This document shows, in pieces, positions 1 through 11,211 of a stretch of 64,000 bases of DNA. Positions within the stretch are counted from its first letter, which is position 1. Every line of letters begins with the position of its first letter. A program made the position numbers and the translations under genes. The stretch spans positions 248,001-312,000 of the forward strand of contig JAPYXD010000716.1 of the NCBI GenBank assembly GCA_030998225.1, given 5' to 3'. Source of the DNA: Diplolepis rosae. Taxonomy: Eukaryota > Arthropoda > Insecta > Hymenoptera > Diplolepididae. The notes beneath the pieces are model-generated. The model did no database searches. It saw nothing but the letters and a program-made list of their open reading frames with translations, and was not told the origin of the DNA.

Positions 1-454
1 TTTACAGTCTGACATTTTTTTTAATCTTGGATAATTTAGTTGAAAAATAGGATTTTCGATATTCAATGGTATTTTTTAAATAAAAAAATAAAAAATATAC
101 ATCTTATAAAAAATGGTTCTGCAAAAATTTTGAGATCCTTTCAAGAATATTTTCTAGAAATAGTATGGAAAATTTTATCTCGAATAAAATAATATCTGAT
201 CAAGGGCCAGTTGATTCACCTTCTAATAAGTTCCAAATAAATTTATTCCACGAGATTTAACATGCGATAAATTTACCTGGAAGTTATCAGAAACCTAGAG
301 AACCCAAAGGAATACACTCCCCGATCTTAACCCCTTAACCTACAACTACGGACATAGCCCGTAGTAGATGATCGGGAGTTTAATTTAATTAATTAATTAA
401 TTAATCGAGGAGGTCCAGCCCTCATTATAAAAATGCACCTGAAAAGCACTTAGG

Positions 455-616
455 CCATGCGTTCAAAGAAGATAAAAACGGACGTTGATAGACTACTTTT
501 GTTTTCAAAAGTGAAAAAAAGTTGAATTTTAGCAAGATATATCGAAAACTTTTTTTCAATTTCGAAACCAAAAATAGTCTATATACGTTCACTTTTATCT
601 TCTCTACGATTTCCAA
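455..616. repeat. Fold-back repeat, family shared with 1009-1190 and 16690-17041
   Basis: GATAAAAACGGACGTTGATA on the left arm faces TATACGTTCACTTTTATC on the right arm, with further imperfect complementarity between. The same arm sequence recurs at about 1112 and 16795. Rest of 1-875: AT-rich intron 1 sequence of P1, nothing else recognised. Confidence 0.6.
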
Positions 617-874
617 AATTAAATTAAAATAAAGTAAGGGATATCAAAAAATACCATTTCTTATCAGAGAATAAAATTTATTTCAAAACTTCAGGTACAA
701 ATATTTACTTTGTAGAAAATGTCTACTTTGCCAACTTTTAACACTCAATTATTTCATAACTATTTATTTAAAAAATTATCAAATCGTATATGACGTCGTA
801 AATCACATTCTAAACGACATCGCATACTATCCCAAATTACGATGTCGTTTACGATGTCTTATTTTACAATAGGG

Positions 875-1553
875 TTCAATTACATTTACACAATTTTGCA
901 TTAAATCTTGGTTTTGTTGTAATAACTAAAAATAAAAAATATCTGTAATTTATATTTTTATTTCCATAAGATATACAGAATATTTTCCAACACAATGAAC
1001 TGCAAGCCTTAAGGGTGTGTGATACTTAGGAAATCAGCAAATTATATTCATTTTAGGTTTTACATGTTTAAGTCTAAAGTACATAAAATTTCATTTTAAA
1101 AATTTGGGAAATGGTACAGAAGATAAAAACGGACGTAGATAGACTAATTTTGGTTGCAAAATTGAAGAAAACTGCACTCTAAAAGAAAGGCACCATTTCT
1201 CTTTTGATAGTAATATTATTCATCGAAATGTCGACGGCAAACAAAATATTGTGCCCGATGAATGGGCACACTTTCCTTCTGACGCTTTTTGGTGGTAAAG
1301 TCGTACACCCACAAACAGCACACTGAATTACGTATTTTTCATCCATCATAACGCACAATCACTCACAATGAATTGTTAAATACTTGTAATGACTTGTAAA
1401 TAACAATGGCGGAACTCATACGAAGCCAGTTCCCCTTTCCGCACTCCGCTCGCCTGCGACCACTAGCGCGCGTACAACTGTGTGCATGAACTAAAAATTT
1501 TAATAATGCTACGCGACACCTCATCCATTAGAGGTTGACGGATCCTGGATATA
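875..1553. repeat. Dispersed repeat A, copy 1 (interrupted)
   Basis: Matches 13170-13603 at both ends (GCATTAAATCTTGGTTTTGT near 899, and GAATGGGCACAC through TTAGAGGTTGACCG-like sequence at 1260-1540). A fold-back fragment beginning CCTTAAGGGTGTGTGATACT at about 1008 interrupts it. Confidence 0.6.
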
Positions 1554-1637
1554 GCGCACGTGTTCTGTCCATATTCTTACCATGTCAGCAATGTCACTTT
1601 TTTTCATTTTACGATCATCTCAAACAATACGAGGCAC
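1545..1637 (-). mobile_element. Mariner remnant (irritans-like), left piece, split by the LINE
   Basis: The reverse strand continues the transposase of the piece at 6481-6890 (VPRIV, then DDRKMKKSDIADMVRI). The two halves join exactly at the LINE target duplication. Truncated at the left near the end of a dispersed repeat. Confidence 0.75.
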
Positions 1638-1861
1638 CGGAACGGAACTACCGACGCGAACGGACGTGTTCCTTTAGTCTCGTGCTCACGAGTGTCTCGA
1701 AAGTTGTTTACATACAAAGCTGTTTACACATATAAATAAAACCGTGTATGTGAAAGTGTTATAGGAAGGAAGTACTGTACAAACTCAGCATAAAAACAAA
1801 TTCATTAGGGCGTCAGGTGTTTCTGTTTACAGGAGCACTTGCACCTAAACCCAAAATCAAA

Positions 1862-2566
1862 ATGATGCCAATCCTACAGAAAACCCAACAAAAGAATTCA
1901 TACGCACATGTAGCTGATCAACCTCAGTTTCCAACAAGAGAACATGCAATTATCTTAGACTCTATTGAAGGAATCACAATCCAAGAGTACACCTTAGCAG
2001 TTGGCAAGCTGGTCGGATCAAAAAATGTAAGGTTCGTATCTCGTATTTCCCATGGTCGCGTGTGCATATATTTGAACAGCAAAGAAACGGCAGATTCTGT
2101 CATTACTGACCCACCTACAAAAATAAACATCGGGTCGCACTGCTTAGAAATTCGACCTTTAATCACAAACAGCGAAAGTTCGTGGAATACCATGGAAAAT
2201 AAAAACATTGCCAAACGAATGAAAAAGCTTAAGAAATCAAGTGTTGCATTCAGCGAGGTCTCTGATCAGCTTGAACCTGCTAAAAGTCACATCAATAAAC
2301 ACTCTGACAAATATCCTCTCGATACACAAAAATTAACTGAGTATCTTGTCGAAGCCTACGATAATCCCAACATATTGGATTTAACACTCAGATACACCAA
2401 TGATAACCTTGCTCTAGATAAAATGCTTACAGATATAAGCCCCTACATTACCGTAAATAAATTTAAAAACAGAATTAAAAGACTACAAACTCGACTAAAT
2501 ACGTCAAAACTATCTGCCTACAACATCGAAGATTACAGCTCATATGAAGAAAGCGAAGTAGAATGA
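1862..2566 (+). CDS. LINE ORF1 (gag-like, RNA-binding), 234 aa
   Basis: The start chosen is ATG 1862 (MMPILQ); the frame is also open upstream without an ATG. Residues about 30-105 hold an RRM-like arrangement (SRISHGRVCIYLNSKETADS, then a CLEIRPL strand). The C-terminal third is charged and helical-looking. It is shorter than typical ORF1 products of this group and has no visible zinc knuckle, so an internal deletion is likely. It ends 21 bases before ORF2. Its expected role is coating element RNA for retrotransposition. Confidence 0.65.
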   Translation: MMPILQKTQQKNSYAHVADQPQFPTREHAIILDSIEGITIQEYTLAVGKLVGSKNVRFVSRISHGRVCIYLNSKETADSVITDPPTKINIGSHCLEIRPLITNSESSWNTMENKNIAKRMKKLKKSSVAFSEVSDQLEPAKSHINKHSDKYPLDTQKLTEYLVEAYDNPNILDLTLRYTNDNLALDKMLTDISPYITVNKFKNRIKRLQTRLNTSKLSAYNIEDYSSYEESEVE

Positions 2567-2587
2567 AACCTCATCTATATCAACACA

Positions 2588-5500
2588 ATGGCTGCTACAC
2601 CACCAACACATAAATTAACTTTAAAAATTCTATTTTGGAATTCCAGAAGCATTTCTCAGCGCTCAAAAGATATTGAAAGCATAATTAAGAACTATGATAT
2701 TTTTGTTTGTGTCGAATCGTGGCTTTCAAAAAATGATAATATCCACTTTTCTGGTTTCGTTACCTTGCGTAAAGACAGAACCCACTCCAGGGGTGGTGGT
2801 ATTATAATTTTTATTAGGAAAAATCTAAGTTTCGTTGAGCTTGAAAATTTTAACAGCCCAAATGAATCAGTTGAAATTTGTGGACTACACTTTGATAAAA
2901 TTGAACCTAACCTCGAACTCATTGTTTGTTATCGAGCTCCAAGCAACCTTACTCAAAATGAATGGAACACCATTGTATCTAATGCAAAAGACGAAAATTG
3001 TATTTTTTTGGGAGATTTCAATGCCCGCAACTCTTCTTGGAATTGCCCACTCACCGACTCCAATAGTAAATTTTTTGAAAATGCTGCAGAAGCTAAAAAC
3101 CTATTTCTTCACAATAATAATTCCAGCACGTATATTGACATTCATAGAAATTATCGATCTAATCTAGACCTAATTTTTTCCTCTCTTAATATTAGCAATC
3201 TAATTGATGTAAACGTATACGACGAAACTTGGGGTTCTGACCACTTCCCCATTCTCATAAATGTATCGGTTGAGAAAGCACATTATTCAAAAAAATCATT
3301 CAAAATTCAATCAAAACGTACGGATTGGAATTCCTTCGAAAAATATTTAAATGTTAATTATACAAACTTTTTGTCTTCCGACTACGATATTTTAAATCCT
3401 ACAGAAAAATATGACTACCTCGTAAATACCATTACAGAAGCTGTAAGAGTTTCTACCCCCGTCAAAAAGAATTGTTACAATATAAACAAAGTCAAAAACC
3501 CAGTTCCATGGTGGGATCAAGATTGTGATCGCACCAAAAGACTAAGACGTGCTCTTTTTAAGAAATGGGAATTCACACAAGAACTAAACGACTTAATAAA
3601 TTATAAAAAACACTGTGCATTGACCAAAAAGCTATTCAAGAATAAAAAAAAGGATTGTTTTAAAAAATTTGCCGAAAGCATAAACTTTCATACCAGTCAA
3701 ACCTTTGTATGGAATAAATGTAAAATCTTTAAAAACAACTGGGTCAATATAAAACCACAACACAGCAGTGAAAATCTGCAGACCCAAAACAAAAATGAAA
3801 CTGCACTAGATAAATTAAGTCCACCTTGGGCTCAAACAGACCCTGATTGGCTTCCTCGGTGTGAAGATAATACATTCTTCGATTCACATTTTGATTTTGT
3901 TGAATTTAATATCGCTCTAAGTGATAAAAATATAAAATCGTCTCCCGGCATGGACGGAATTAATTTTGAAATAATTAAAAAGCTACCAGCCCAACATAAA
4001 CTCTTGTTATTAGATATTTTCAACAATTTGTACCTAACTAAAAACTACCCTCAAGGCTGGAAAAAATGCTTCGTCATGTTCATTAATAAATCCGACGGCA
4101 AAAACGTCAGGCCTATTGCTTTGACTTCGTGCTTGTGCAAACTTTTCGAAACTTTATTAAAGAACAGACTACAATGGTGGGTCGAATTTAAGGGCTTATT
4201 ACCAGATAGCCAATCAGGTTTTCGCAAAGGAAAGTCTTGCCACGATAATACGGTAAATCTAACGTTGAAAGTAGACGAAGCTTTTAAAGAAAGAAAAGAA
4301 GTCCTTGCCGCATTCTTGGATGTCAAAGGAGCATTTGACCATGTAAACATTGATATCTTGCTGTCTAAACTTGTCTCAATTGGCTGCTCTATTCACGTAT
4401 TAAAATTCATAAAGTTTATAAACCATGACAGACAAGTTTATACAGAAAGCTCCACCACCAACTTTAGAACTGTGCACAAAGGAGTCGCTCAGGGGGCTGT
4501 TTTGAGCCCACTACTTTACATTCTATATGTATCCTCGATTACAGATAACGTTCCTAAAAGCGTCTGCATTTCACAATTCGCGGACGACATTGCCGTGTAC
4601 ATAAAATTTCGATCCCTTGCAAGAGGTAAAGGCTACTGATTAAAGCTATCTCCACCATGGCAAAAAACCTTTCCTCCCTGGGCCTAGAATTTGAACCGAG
4701 CAAAACTATTTTGATTCATTTTAACAAAAACAAAAGTCTTCCTGGTAATACTGAGATAACGATCAACAACCTCACTATAAAATCTAGTGAAAGTGTACGC
4801 TTCTTAGGAATATTTTTTGACTATAAACTATCTTTTACTGTTCATGTTGACTACGTTAAAAAAAAATGCATGATAGATTTAAATATCATAACAATTTTGT
4901 GCTTCAAATGGTGGGGATCTGATCCAAGCACGCTAATAATTTTGTACAAAAGCTGTGTGCGCTCTCTAATAGATTACGGTTGCTTCATCTACTCCCCTTC
5001 ATCAGTAAATTTGATAAACAAACTCCAAAGAATTCAGTATACAGCTATTAGAAGTGTTCTTGGTTTACGCATCAGTACCCCAACTAATATCCTACTCGCA
5101 GAAGCAAAACTATTATCTATCAAGGATCGCACAGAGCTTTTATGTTACTCCTATCTCGCCAAAGTCATGTCAAATTTAAATTCCACTACATTTAAATGCA
5201 TTACATCTTTTCACAACATTGTCAAAAAAAGAACTCTAATACGAAACAGCTTGATCAGCAGATGTATTTCAAACTTTATAAACTCCAATCATAATATAGA
5301 CTCTCATGGTAATTATAACATTTACTGCCACGACTATAAAACTGTAATTACTTCGTTACCAATAGATACAAGTCTTGGGAGGGACCTAAAGAATTCAAAT
5401 GACCCAAATGCACTCTTAACAGACTACTTGAACAATACAAATGCTCTTGTTCTATTTACTGATGGTAGTAAAATAACTAATGCAAACTTTGTCGGTTCGT

Positions 5501-6324
5501 CCTGCCTCTGTCCTAGTCTTCATTTCCATGTCGAAAATAGTATCAATCCAATGGCATCTGTTTTCACGGCGGAGTGTATTGCACTCAACGATGCCTTGGA
5601 ATTCGCATTACAGTTCAATAAGGTTGATATTTTCATACTTTCAGACTCATTGAGTGCCTTGAAAAGTTTACAATCTAACAAAATAAGCGTGAAAACAAAT
5701 AATTACATACTAGAAATAAAAAAGAAATACAATCAATTCCTCTCGAAAAACCCCACTAATCACTTAAAACTCTTTTGGATCCCCTCCCATACAGGTATCG
5801 CTGGTAACGAAGAAGCTGATCGCCTAGCAAAGCTAGCGACTGAGTCAACCAAAGCCGATATTGTAAAAGTCCCATTCACCGATTTGTTCGAGAAATTCCG
5901 GAGAGACGCTTTTGCCCAAACAAACCGATCAGTTATCGAAGATAGCCTCACTAAAGGAAAAATCTATTTCAAACTCTTCCATAATGATGCTCGAACTCCC
6001 TGGTTCTCCAAACAGAGGCTCTCTCGGGAGACTATTGTTACAATATGCAGATGCAGAGCTAACCATTATAATCTTGCCGAATCTCTTTTTCGTGTGAATC
6101 TGACTAATAACCCTATATGTAAATGTGATTACGAGAACGAGAATCTGAACCACGTCATCTGGCAATGTAAACTGTACGATGCACAGCGAATCCAACTTAT
6201 CAGATCCTTACTAAAACTTAACTTACAACTACCTTTAAACATAGAGAGCCTTATCGCAAAACCAAATATAGAGGCTTGTCGTTCTATCATCTTATTTTTC
6301 AAAAATTGCAATTTAAAGGTCTAA
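2588..6324 (+). pseudogene. LINE ORF2: endonuclease, reverse transcriptase, RNase H; broken by one frameshift
   Basis: ATG 2588. An endonuclease/exonuclease/phosphatase domain comes first, with GDFNARNS at about residue 142 and SDHFPI at about 217. Reverse transcriptase follows, with RPIALTS, QSGFRKGKSCHD, FLDVKGAFDHVN and the catalytic FADD at about residue 664. The frame then shifts by one base near 4625-4640 (in-frame TGA at 4637). Reading resumes in the other frame through to 6324: RNase H with LFTDGSK, AECIAL, LSDSLSAL and GNEEADRLAK (about 5455-5832), then a Cys/His cluster (CRCRANHY...CKC...HVIWQC, 6046-6170). With only this one break visible, the insertion looks fairly young. Confidence 0.88.
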
Positions 6325-6480
6325 ATTGATGCCCATTGTACTCTTTGCTCCGTTACAACTTACATATTTTATACTAGTTCACTTTGTAACACACACAAAA
6401 ACCAGACCTGTACTCACTATGTAATTAATGTAGCTGAAATAAACCTCTATGAGGTTTCAAATGCTAAATAAAAAAAAAAA

Positions 6481-6890
6481 ACAATACGAGGCACTTTTTT
6501 GATATTTTCTTCAGCAACTACCTCATTTGAACGACCTGAACGTTTAACATCATTGGTGGATGTACGACCACCTTTAAATTCGGCATACCACTTCTTTACT
6601 GTTGTATACGATGGAGAAGATGTTCCATAACATTCATCAAACTATTCTCTGACTTTGGTAGAATTTTTTCCCATTAAAAAAGCAAAGTTTAATCAAAACA
6701 CAAAATTCCTTGTAATCCATTTTTTTTCAAACAGCAAAAGTAGCGTCACTCTAATGACTGTAACTTGTAAACTAATCGTCAAAATATCATAAAAATTTGA
6801 CTGAAGGTTAGTAAAGGCTGGTACTACTGTATAAATATAACAATTTTGAGATAATAACGCAATCCCTATGTGAGGCCGCAAACTTTTCAC
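6481..6890 (-). mobile_element. Mariner remnant (irritans-like), right piece with N-terminal region
   Basis: The reverse strand from ATG near 6720 reads MDYKEFCVLIKLCF, then, after a stop, WYAEFKGGRTSTNDVKRSGR, typical of the irritans-group N terminus. Stops and a frameshift make it dead. 6720-6890 corresponds to the 5' untranslated and terminal region. Confidence 0.75.
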
Positions 6891-7046
6891 TCCATGCAGT
6901 ATCGAAAATCACGATACATGCACATTTGTTGAAAAAGGTGAATGTCAAATTTCGCATAAATCTAATATGTTCTCATACGTGATAAGAATGTAGAAAAGAA
7001 AATAACTCAAATATTGACTAAATTCTTTGAAATATGTTTTTTGCAG

Positions 7047-10000
7047 GGTTACATTTAACAACGGAAAGCGAAATCGCCCCGAAAATGAATCGAGATCAAC
7101 CTTCGTATGATAGTTTAAATTATTTTGGAAACCATGCAAAAAAGTTTATAGTTCTATTAGAATTAAATGAAACAATCACAGCAACTGGATTGCTTGTAGG
7201 ACCCTGTTTTCTCATGTCTGCTATCACCATCTTTATAGAAGACCACACATTGATCAAATTTGAATCACGCCATATAAGTGATCATCGTACCCGTGGAGTC
7301 ATGAATCATTTTCCTAGAAACCATTATCTAACTTACGTAATTGTGAGTAATTACACATTAAAATTTTGCTGCCCTCAAATTAACAAATATCAAATTTCGC
7401 ACTAGTCACTGATCTCCATCACATACATATTACGAAGAGTTTTTGAGGCCATGTATTACTTATCCGATCCCTACCTTACTGACACTTTTTTCGTCCTTCG
7501 CATTTCTACATTAGTTGAGATATCGGGTTTAAACTTTAAGTAATTAGGTAAATAGCAGAAAACAACATCCATGTGGTCGTAAATTTTAATGATTAGAAAA
7601 AACAAAAATTCTAAAATAAATTTTTTTATAATTGAGGGTCTCCGTGCAATAACCGTTTAGGCGCGCGAGACATCTTCCGTTTCTCTTTTCGCGAGGCAAA
7701 GTGCCGGAAAAGTATTGTCCCAGAGAAAATTTCGGAAAATGAAGGAAAAAAAAATATGAGCCTATAGAATATCAAAAAAGGCACAAATTATGTATAAAAA
7801 ATTTTTCGTTCTGACTTGTCATTTACGAAATAAAAAATACAATGTGCTTTACAAATTCGATCGAAATCAATACTTTTTTTGTGCTTAACTCGTCAAAACT
7901 TTGTTTTTTATCCACGAAATGAGCTTAAATTTGACAAACTAGCGTGAAATACGTGAGCGATGCTCACAAGACTTGATTTGGGACAAAAAAAGTAATTTGT
8001 TAATTAATACTTTTTCACGTTTCCTTTGTCGCTCTCACACGTTGACCGATCATTCTCTCTCAACGCGGAGCCTATCTATACTCGAAACAAGCGAGAGCTC
8101 GAACTGGGCAGTCTACAACGTTCCGGCGCAAAGCATTTTCAATTGTTTCTTCCGAAGTTTTTGTTCTAGAGTTGTGAAATTTTCTACACTGGGAAAAAAA
8201 ACATGGTGAAATCAACAGGAAGGAGTCCCGTCGCCAATTTCACGTTGGCGTAGCGTTGCTCTCCCGTTGAATCGCCGGTGCTATTCAACGTTGCACTGAC
8301 GGTACACTGGGGAAAAAAACATGGTGAAATCAACGGGAAGGAGTCCCGTCAATGCAACGGGAATTTCCGGATAACCTGACGGTTTTTTTTTCCCAGTGTA
8401 GATAACTTCTTTGAACTCTGATGAAAAACTTTCTCGCTGGAAGTTTTTCGAACTCGAAAATTTCCTCGATACTTTTTTTTGGGGAAGCTCGAAAAACACG
8501 GTGCTCGACGCGCTTTGATAAACATTGGAATATTAATTAACAAATTACTTTTTTTGTCCCAAATCAAATTTTGTGAGCATCGCTAACGTATTTCACGCTA
8601 GTGTGTCAAATTTAAGCTCATTTCGTGGATAAAAAACAAAGTTTTGACGAGTTAAGCACAAAAAAAGTATTGATTTCGACCGAATTAGTAAAGCACATTG
8701 TATTTTTTATTTCGTAAATGACAAGTCAGATCGGAAAATTTTTTAAACATAATTTGTGCCTTTTTTGATATTCTATAGGCTCATATTTTTTTTTCCTTCA
8801 TTTGCCGAAATTTTCTCCGGGACAAAACTTTTCCGGAACTTTGCCTCCCGAAAAGAGAAACGGAAGATGTCTCGCGCGCCTAAACGGTTATTGCACGGAG
8901 ACCCTCAATTATAAATATTTGGGAGACGATGAACTTTCTTTGCAGTTTCTTACTCAATCACTTGAAGTTTTAACTCTATATCTCAATGTGGAAATGCAAA
9001 GAACGAAAAAAGTGTTGGTAAGGTAGAAATCAGATAAATAGTAAAGGGTTTCCCAATAGGGGTGATATGATTTTGAATGTCCCTATCGGGCTCATTTGAA
9101 CTGAAATTTTTGACGTCTGCTGTCAGTTGTCATCAGTAAGGTTTGCCATTTAATCATGAGTAGTTTCACGCTTCCACAACGTTTGGAAATTGTCCAATTA
9201 TTTTATCAAAATTCGAGAAGTTTTGTCGGTGTTCAAAGAGCATATCGTGCAAAATATGGTCGTCATTCTGCTCCATCCGCGCTCTCAATTCGTCGAATAA
9301 TCGATAAGTTGGAGAGTGAATTTACTCTATTGGATACTAAGCCTAAAAATCGTATGCGTACCGCACGTTCTACACAGAATATAGCCGCCGTACAGGCCAG
9401 TATCGAGGAAAACCGTGAATTGTCCGTGCCACGCCGATCTCAGGAATTGGGCCTGTCCAGGATGACTACCTGGCGTATTTTGCGATTGGATCTTGGCCTG
9501 CATCCCTATAAGATGATTCTGGCCCAAGAACTGAAGCCTAATGACCATCGTTTGCGTCGGGAGTTCGCGGATTGGGCTCTGGAATCAATTGAAAATGATC
9601 CCAATTTTCATCAAAAAATCATCTTTTCTGATGAGGCGCATTTTTGGCTCAAGTCTCGGGGGACATTTGGCCGATATATTGTTTAAATCATAAATGGCAT
9701 AGAATATCCAATATAATAAAAAAGATTTCGATCAATTCCGAATGAATATTCAGTGTTTTTTTTCAATTTCAAAACATATCACCCTTATTGGGAAACCCTT
9801 TACATGGCCTTAAGGCCATGGAAAAATCCGACCACGTGAATAAATTAACATTAATTCGTTCGCACTTCTCTTAACTTCTTTTTGGTACAAATTTGGTAAA
9901 AATTGAAAGACTTATTGAGAATTAAAGTTAACTGTAAAAAAATTTGCAAAATTTTCACTCAAACGACGTTGACAGACGTTCTTTATCGTCTTCTGTTGTA

Positions 10001-11211
10001 TTTTCAAATTTTTCAGGGAGATGTTTTGTAAATTGAAAAAGTTATCTTAGATGAAATTTTACAGGGATTTGGTCCCGTGCTCTGGTTGATCCATGGTCTT
10101 ACTTGAAACATAATTTTTATTGTCATGCAATCACAAATTTTGTGAAGTGGTCATTCTTTTACCGTTTAGATTATACTGTTTACTAAATACTTTTACATAG
10201 TGAAATGTTATTTCGTTGCAGTTTGCTCCTGAATATGTTGGGGATTTTTATCTGATACCCATGTACACCAAAGGTGCTGAAATTGTAGTTAATTCAAAAG
10301 CTTTGATATTAGGGTTTACTAAGGTAAAATGCAATAAATACACAACCGCTAAATCGCTGTAAAAGTACTGGCAAAATACTGGCAAGACTGTTACCCCAAG
10401 TTAAAGTGAAGAACAGCATAGAAGTTAATTTATTCTATAATTTCTCTTCTCGACGCCGATAATGTTTCTTGCTAGCATTGTGTCAAATACTGAGTGCCAG
10501 TAATAAAAACAATACTAGCCCTGTACAAACATTTTTCGTGTTACAGCAAAAGGAAATCACAACCAAAATCTGTACTATTATGGCTTCTTTTTTAAATGGA
10601 GTGGTGGTAACATTCTCCAAGAGAGGAGTTGCATACAAAGTAAGTACATCAAGATATACTTATTAAAGAAATGAGACTTAAAAAAATATACAGGGTCTTC
10701 TGGGATCACCGTTAGAGCCGGAAATACAGTATTCCTCATCAAATTCTAAGGCGAAAAGTTATTTGTCATTTTTCAAAATAATTGATTGTTATCGAGATAT
10801 CGGCTGTTTAAATCCGCTAATCAGTGCGCGCCATTTCTTTAGTACGCACCCTCCTGCGATCCGCGAGGTTGATGCCACTATCGCTTGACGTGGCAAGAGA
10901 AATGGCGGGAGCTGATTAGAAAACTTAAACGGCCGATATCTCAACAACAATCAATTATTTTGCAAAATGACAAATAACTTTTGGTCTTAATATTTTGCTA
11001 AAATTCGAATGGATGTATTAGCAGAAAAGTTTATTGCTCTTAGTTTTTACGTTCTTTGATAAAGTGTTGAAAATAAATTCAGAAAATGTTTCAGCCGCGA
11101 TTCGGTGATGTTCTGGTAAAAGATGAAAAAATTTTAGGATATTTAGTTTATATGGAGAAACAACCAGGAAAATACGAGGCCAATTTTGTGTATGAATATT
11201 CTTCTTCTTGA
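7047..11211 (+). CDS. P1: secreted pseudo-protease-like paralogue (exons 2-5; exon 1 outside window)
   Basis: Exons read 7047-7336 (or to 7342), 10222-10323, 10547-10639 and 11095-11211 with TGA. All junctions are AG/GT and join in frame as in the other paralogues. Exon 2 carries ATGLLVGPCFLMSA, which aligns with the GTGLIVSSSFLMTA strand of its siblings; in PA-fold proteases the catalytic His follows this strand, but here no His is present. Exon 3 ends with LILGFTK, exon 4 has one Cys (ICTIM), and exon 5 has RFGDVLVKDEKILGYLV where proteases have GDSGGPLV. The Ser motif is therefore absent. No signal-peptide exon is found between base 1 and 7046. Bases 1-130 resemble intron 1 of P3 (22855-22975), where exon 1 lies about 390 bases further left, so exon 1 of P1 probably lies just outside the window. 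A poly(A) signal AATAAA is at 11385-11390. Gene model fairly sure; fold inferred. Confidence 0.72.
7627..8914. mobile_element. Large palindromic (fold-back) element, about 1.29 kb
   Basis: Ends TATAATTGAGGGTC (7627) and ACCCTCAATTATA (8914). Arms of about 385 bases (7627-8010 and 8530-8914) are close inverted copies, including GCAATAACCGTTTAGGCGCG and its complement. The centre holds a separate MITE (8185-8400). Short frames inside are mirror images across the arms and are not genes. In intron 2 of P1. Confidence 0.85.
8185..8400. mobile_element. MITE with TACACTGGGAAAAAAA ends, self-nested
   Basis: Starts TACACTGGGAAAAAAA and ends TTTTTTTCCCAGTGTA. A second start (TACACTGGGGAAAAAAA) at 8301 shows one copy inserted in, or recombined with, another. 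Same family as 15203-15486. Confidence 0.75.
9042..9802 (+). mobile_element. Mariner/Tc1-superfamily element, internally deleted, 27-base TIRs
   Basis: Terminal inverted repeats AAAGGGTTTCCCAATAGGGG (9043 on) and its near-complement ending 9801, with TA at each edge. The 3' part of the transposase gene is deleted. Confidence 0.85.
9156..9686 (+). pseudogene. Truncated transposase (helix-turn-helix N half plus first catalytic Asp)
   Basis: 176 codons from ATG 9156. Residues about 5-50 (FTLPQRLEIVQLFYQN...) resemble the DUF4817-type DNA-binding domain found in mariner-like transposases of insects. A second helix-turn-helix follows (ELGLSRMTTWRIL), then IIFSDEAHFW, the first Asp of the DDE triad, at about residue 158. 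The frame then runs into the 3' terminal region. Lacking the other two acidic residues it cannot be catalytic. Confidence 0.75.
9803..10221 (+). other. Remainder of P1 intron 2
   Basis: AT-rich with no recognised element, ending at the exon 3 acceptor TTGCAG. Confidence 0.5.
10375..10479 (+). other. Intron 3 stem of P1 (weak)
   Basis: Arms 10375-10387 (AATACTGGCAAGA) and 10467-10479 (TCTTGCTAGCATT) pair with one mismatch and one G-U. Equivalent in position to the stems of P2, P3, P4, P7 and P8. Confidence 0.35.
10754..10983. repeat. Fold-back repeat in P1 intron 4
   Basis: Left arm AAAAGTTATTTGTCATTTTT and on through GAGATATCGGC is complemented by GCCGATATCTC...AAATGACAAATAACTTTT. Arms of about 65 bases; the centre is GC-richer. 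Confidence 0.75.

Larger units (their letters stand above)
1638..6480 (+). mobile_element. Near full-length non-LTR retrotransposon (I/Jockey-type with RNase H)
   Basis: Flanked by a perfect 14-base target duplication ACAATACGAGGCAC at 1624-1637 and 6481-6494. Contains a 5' leader (1638-1861), a short ORF1, an ORF2 with endonuclease, reverse transcriptase and RNase H, and an A-rich tail (about 6466-6480). Target duplication plus tail mark a retrotransposition event into a mariner. The RNase H domain places it in an I-like group; the exact clade cannot be told by eye. It lies in intron 1 of P1, in the same direction as the gene. Confidence 0.9.

Noticed and set aside
1817..1861. Upstream extension of LINE ORF1
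   Set aside because: The extension begins with GTG; the first ATG in frame is at 1862.
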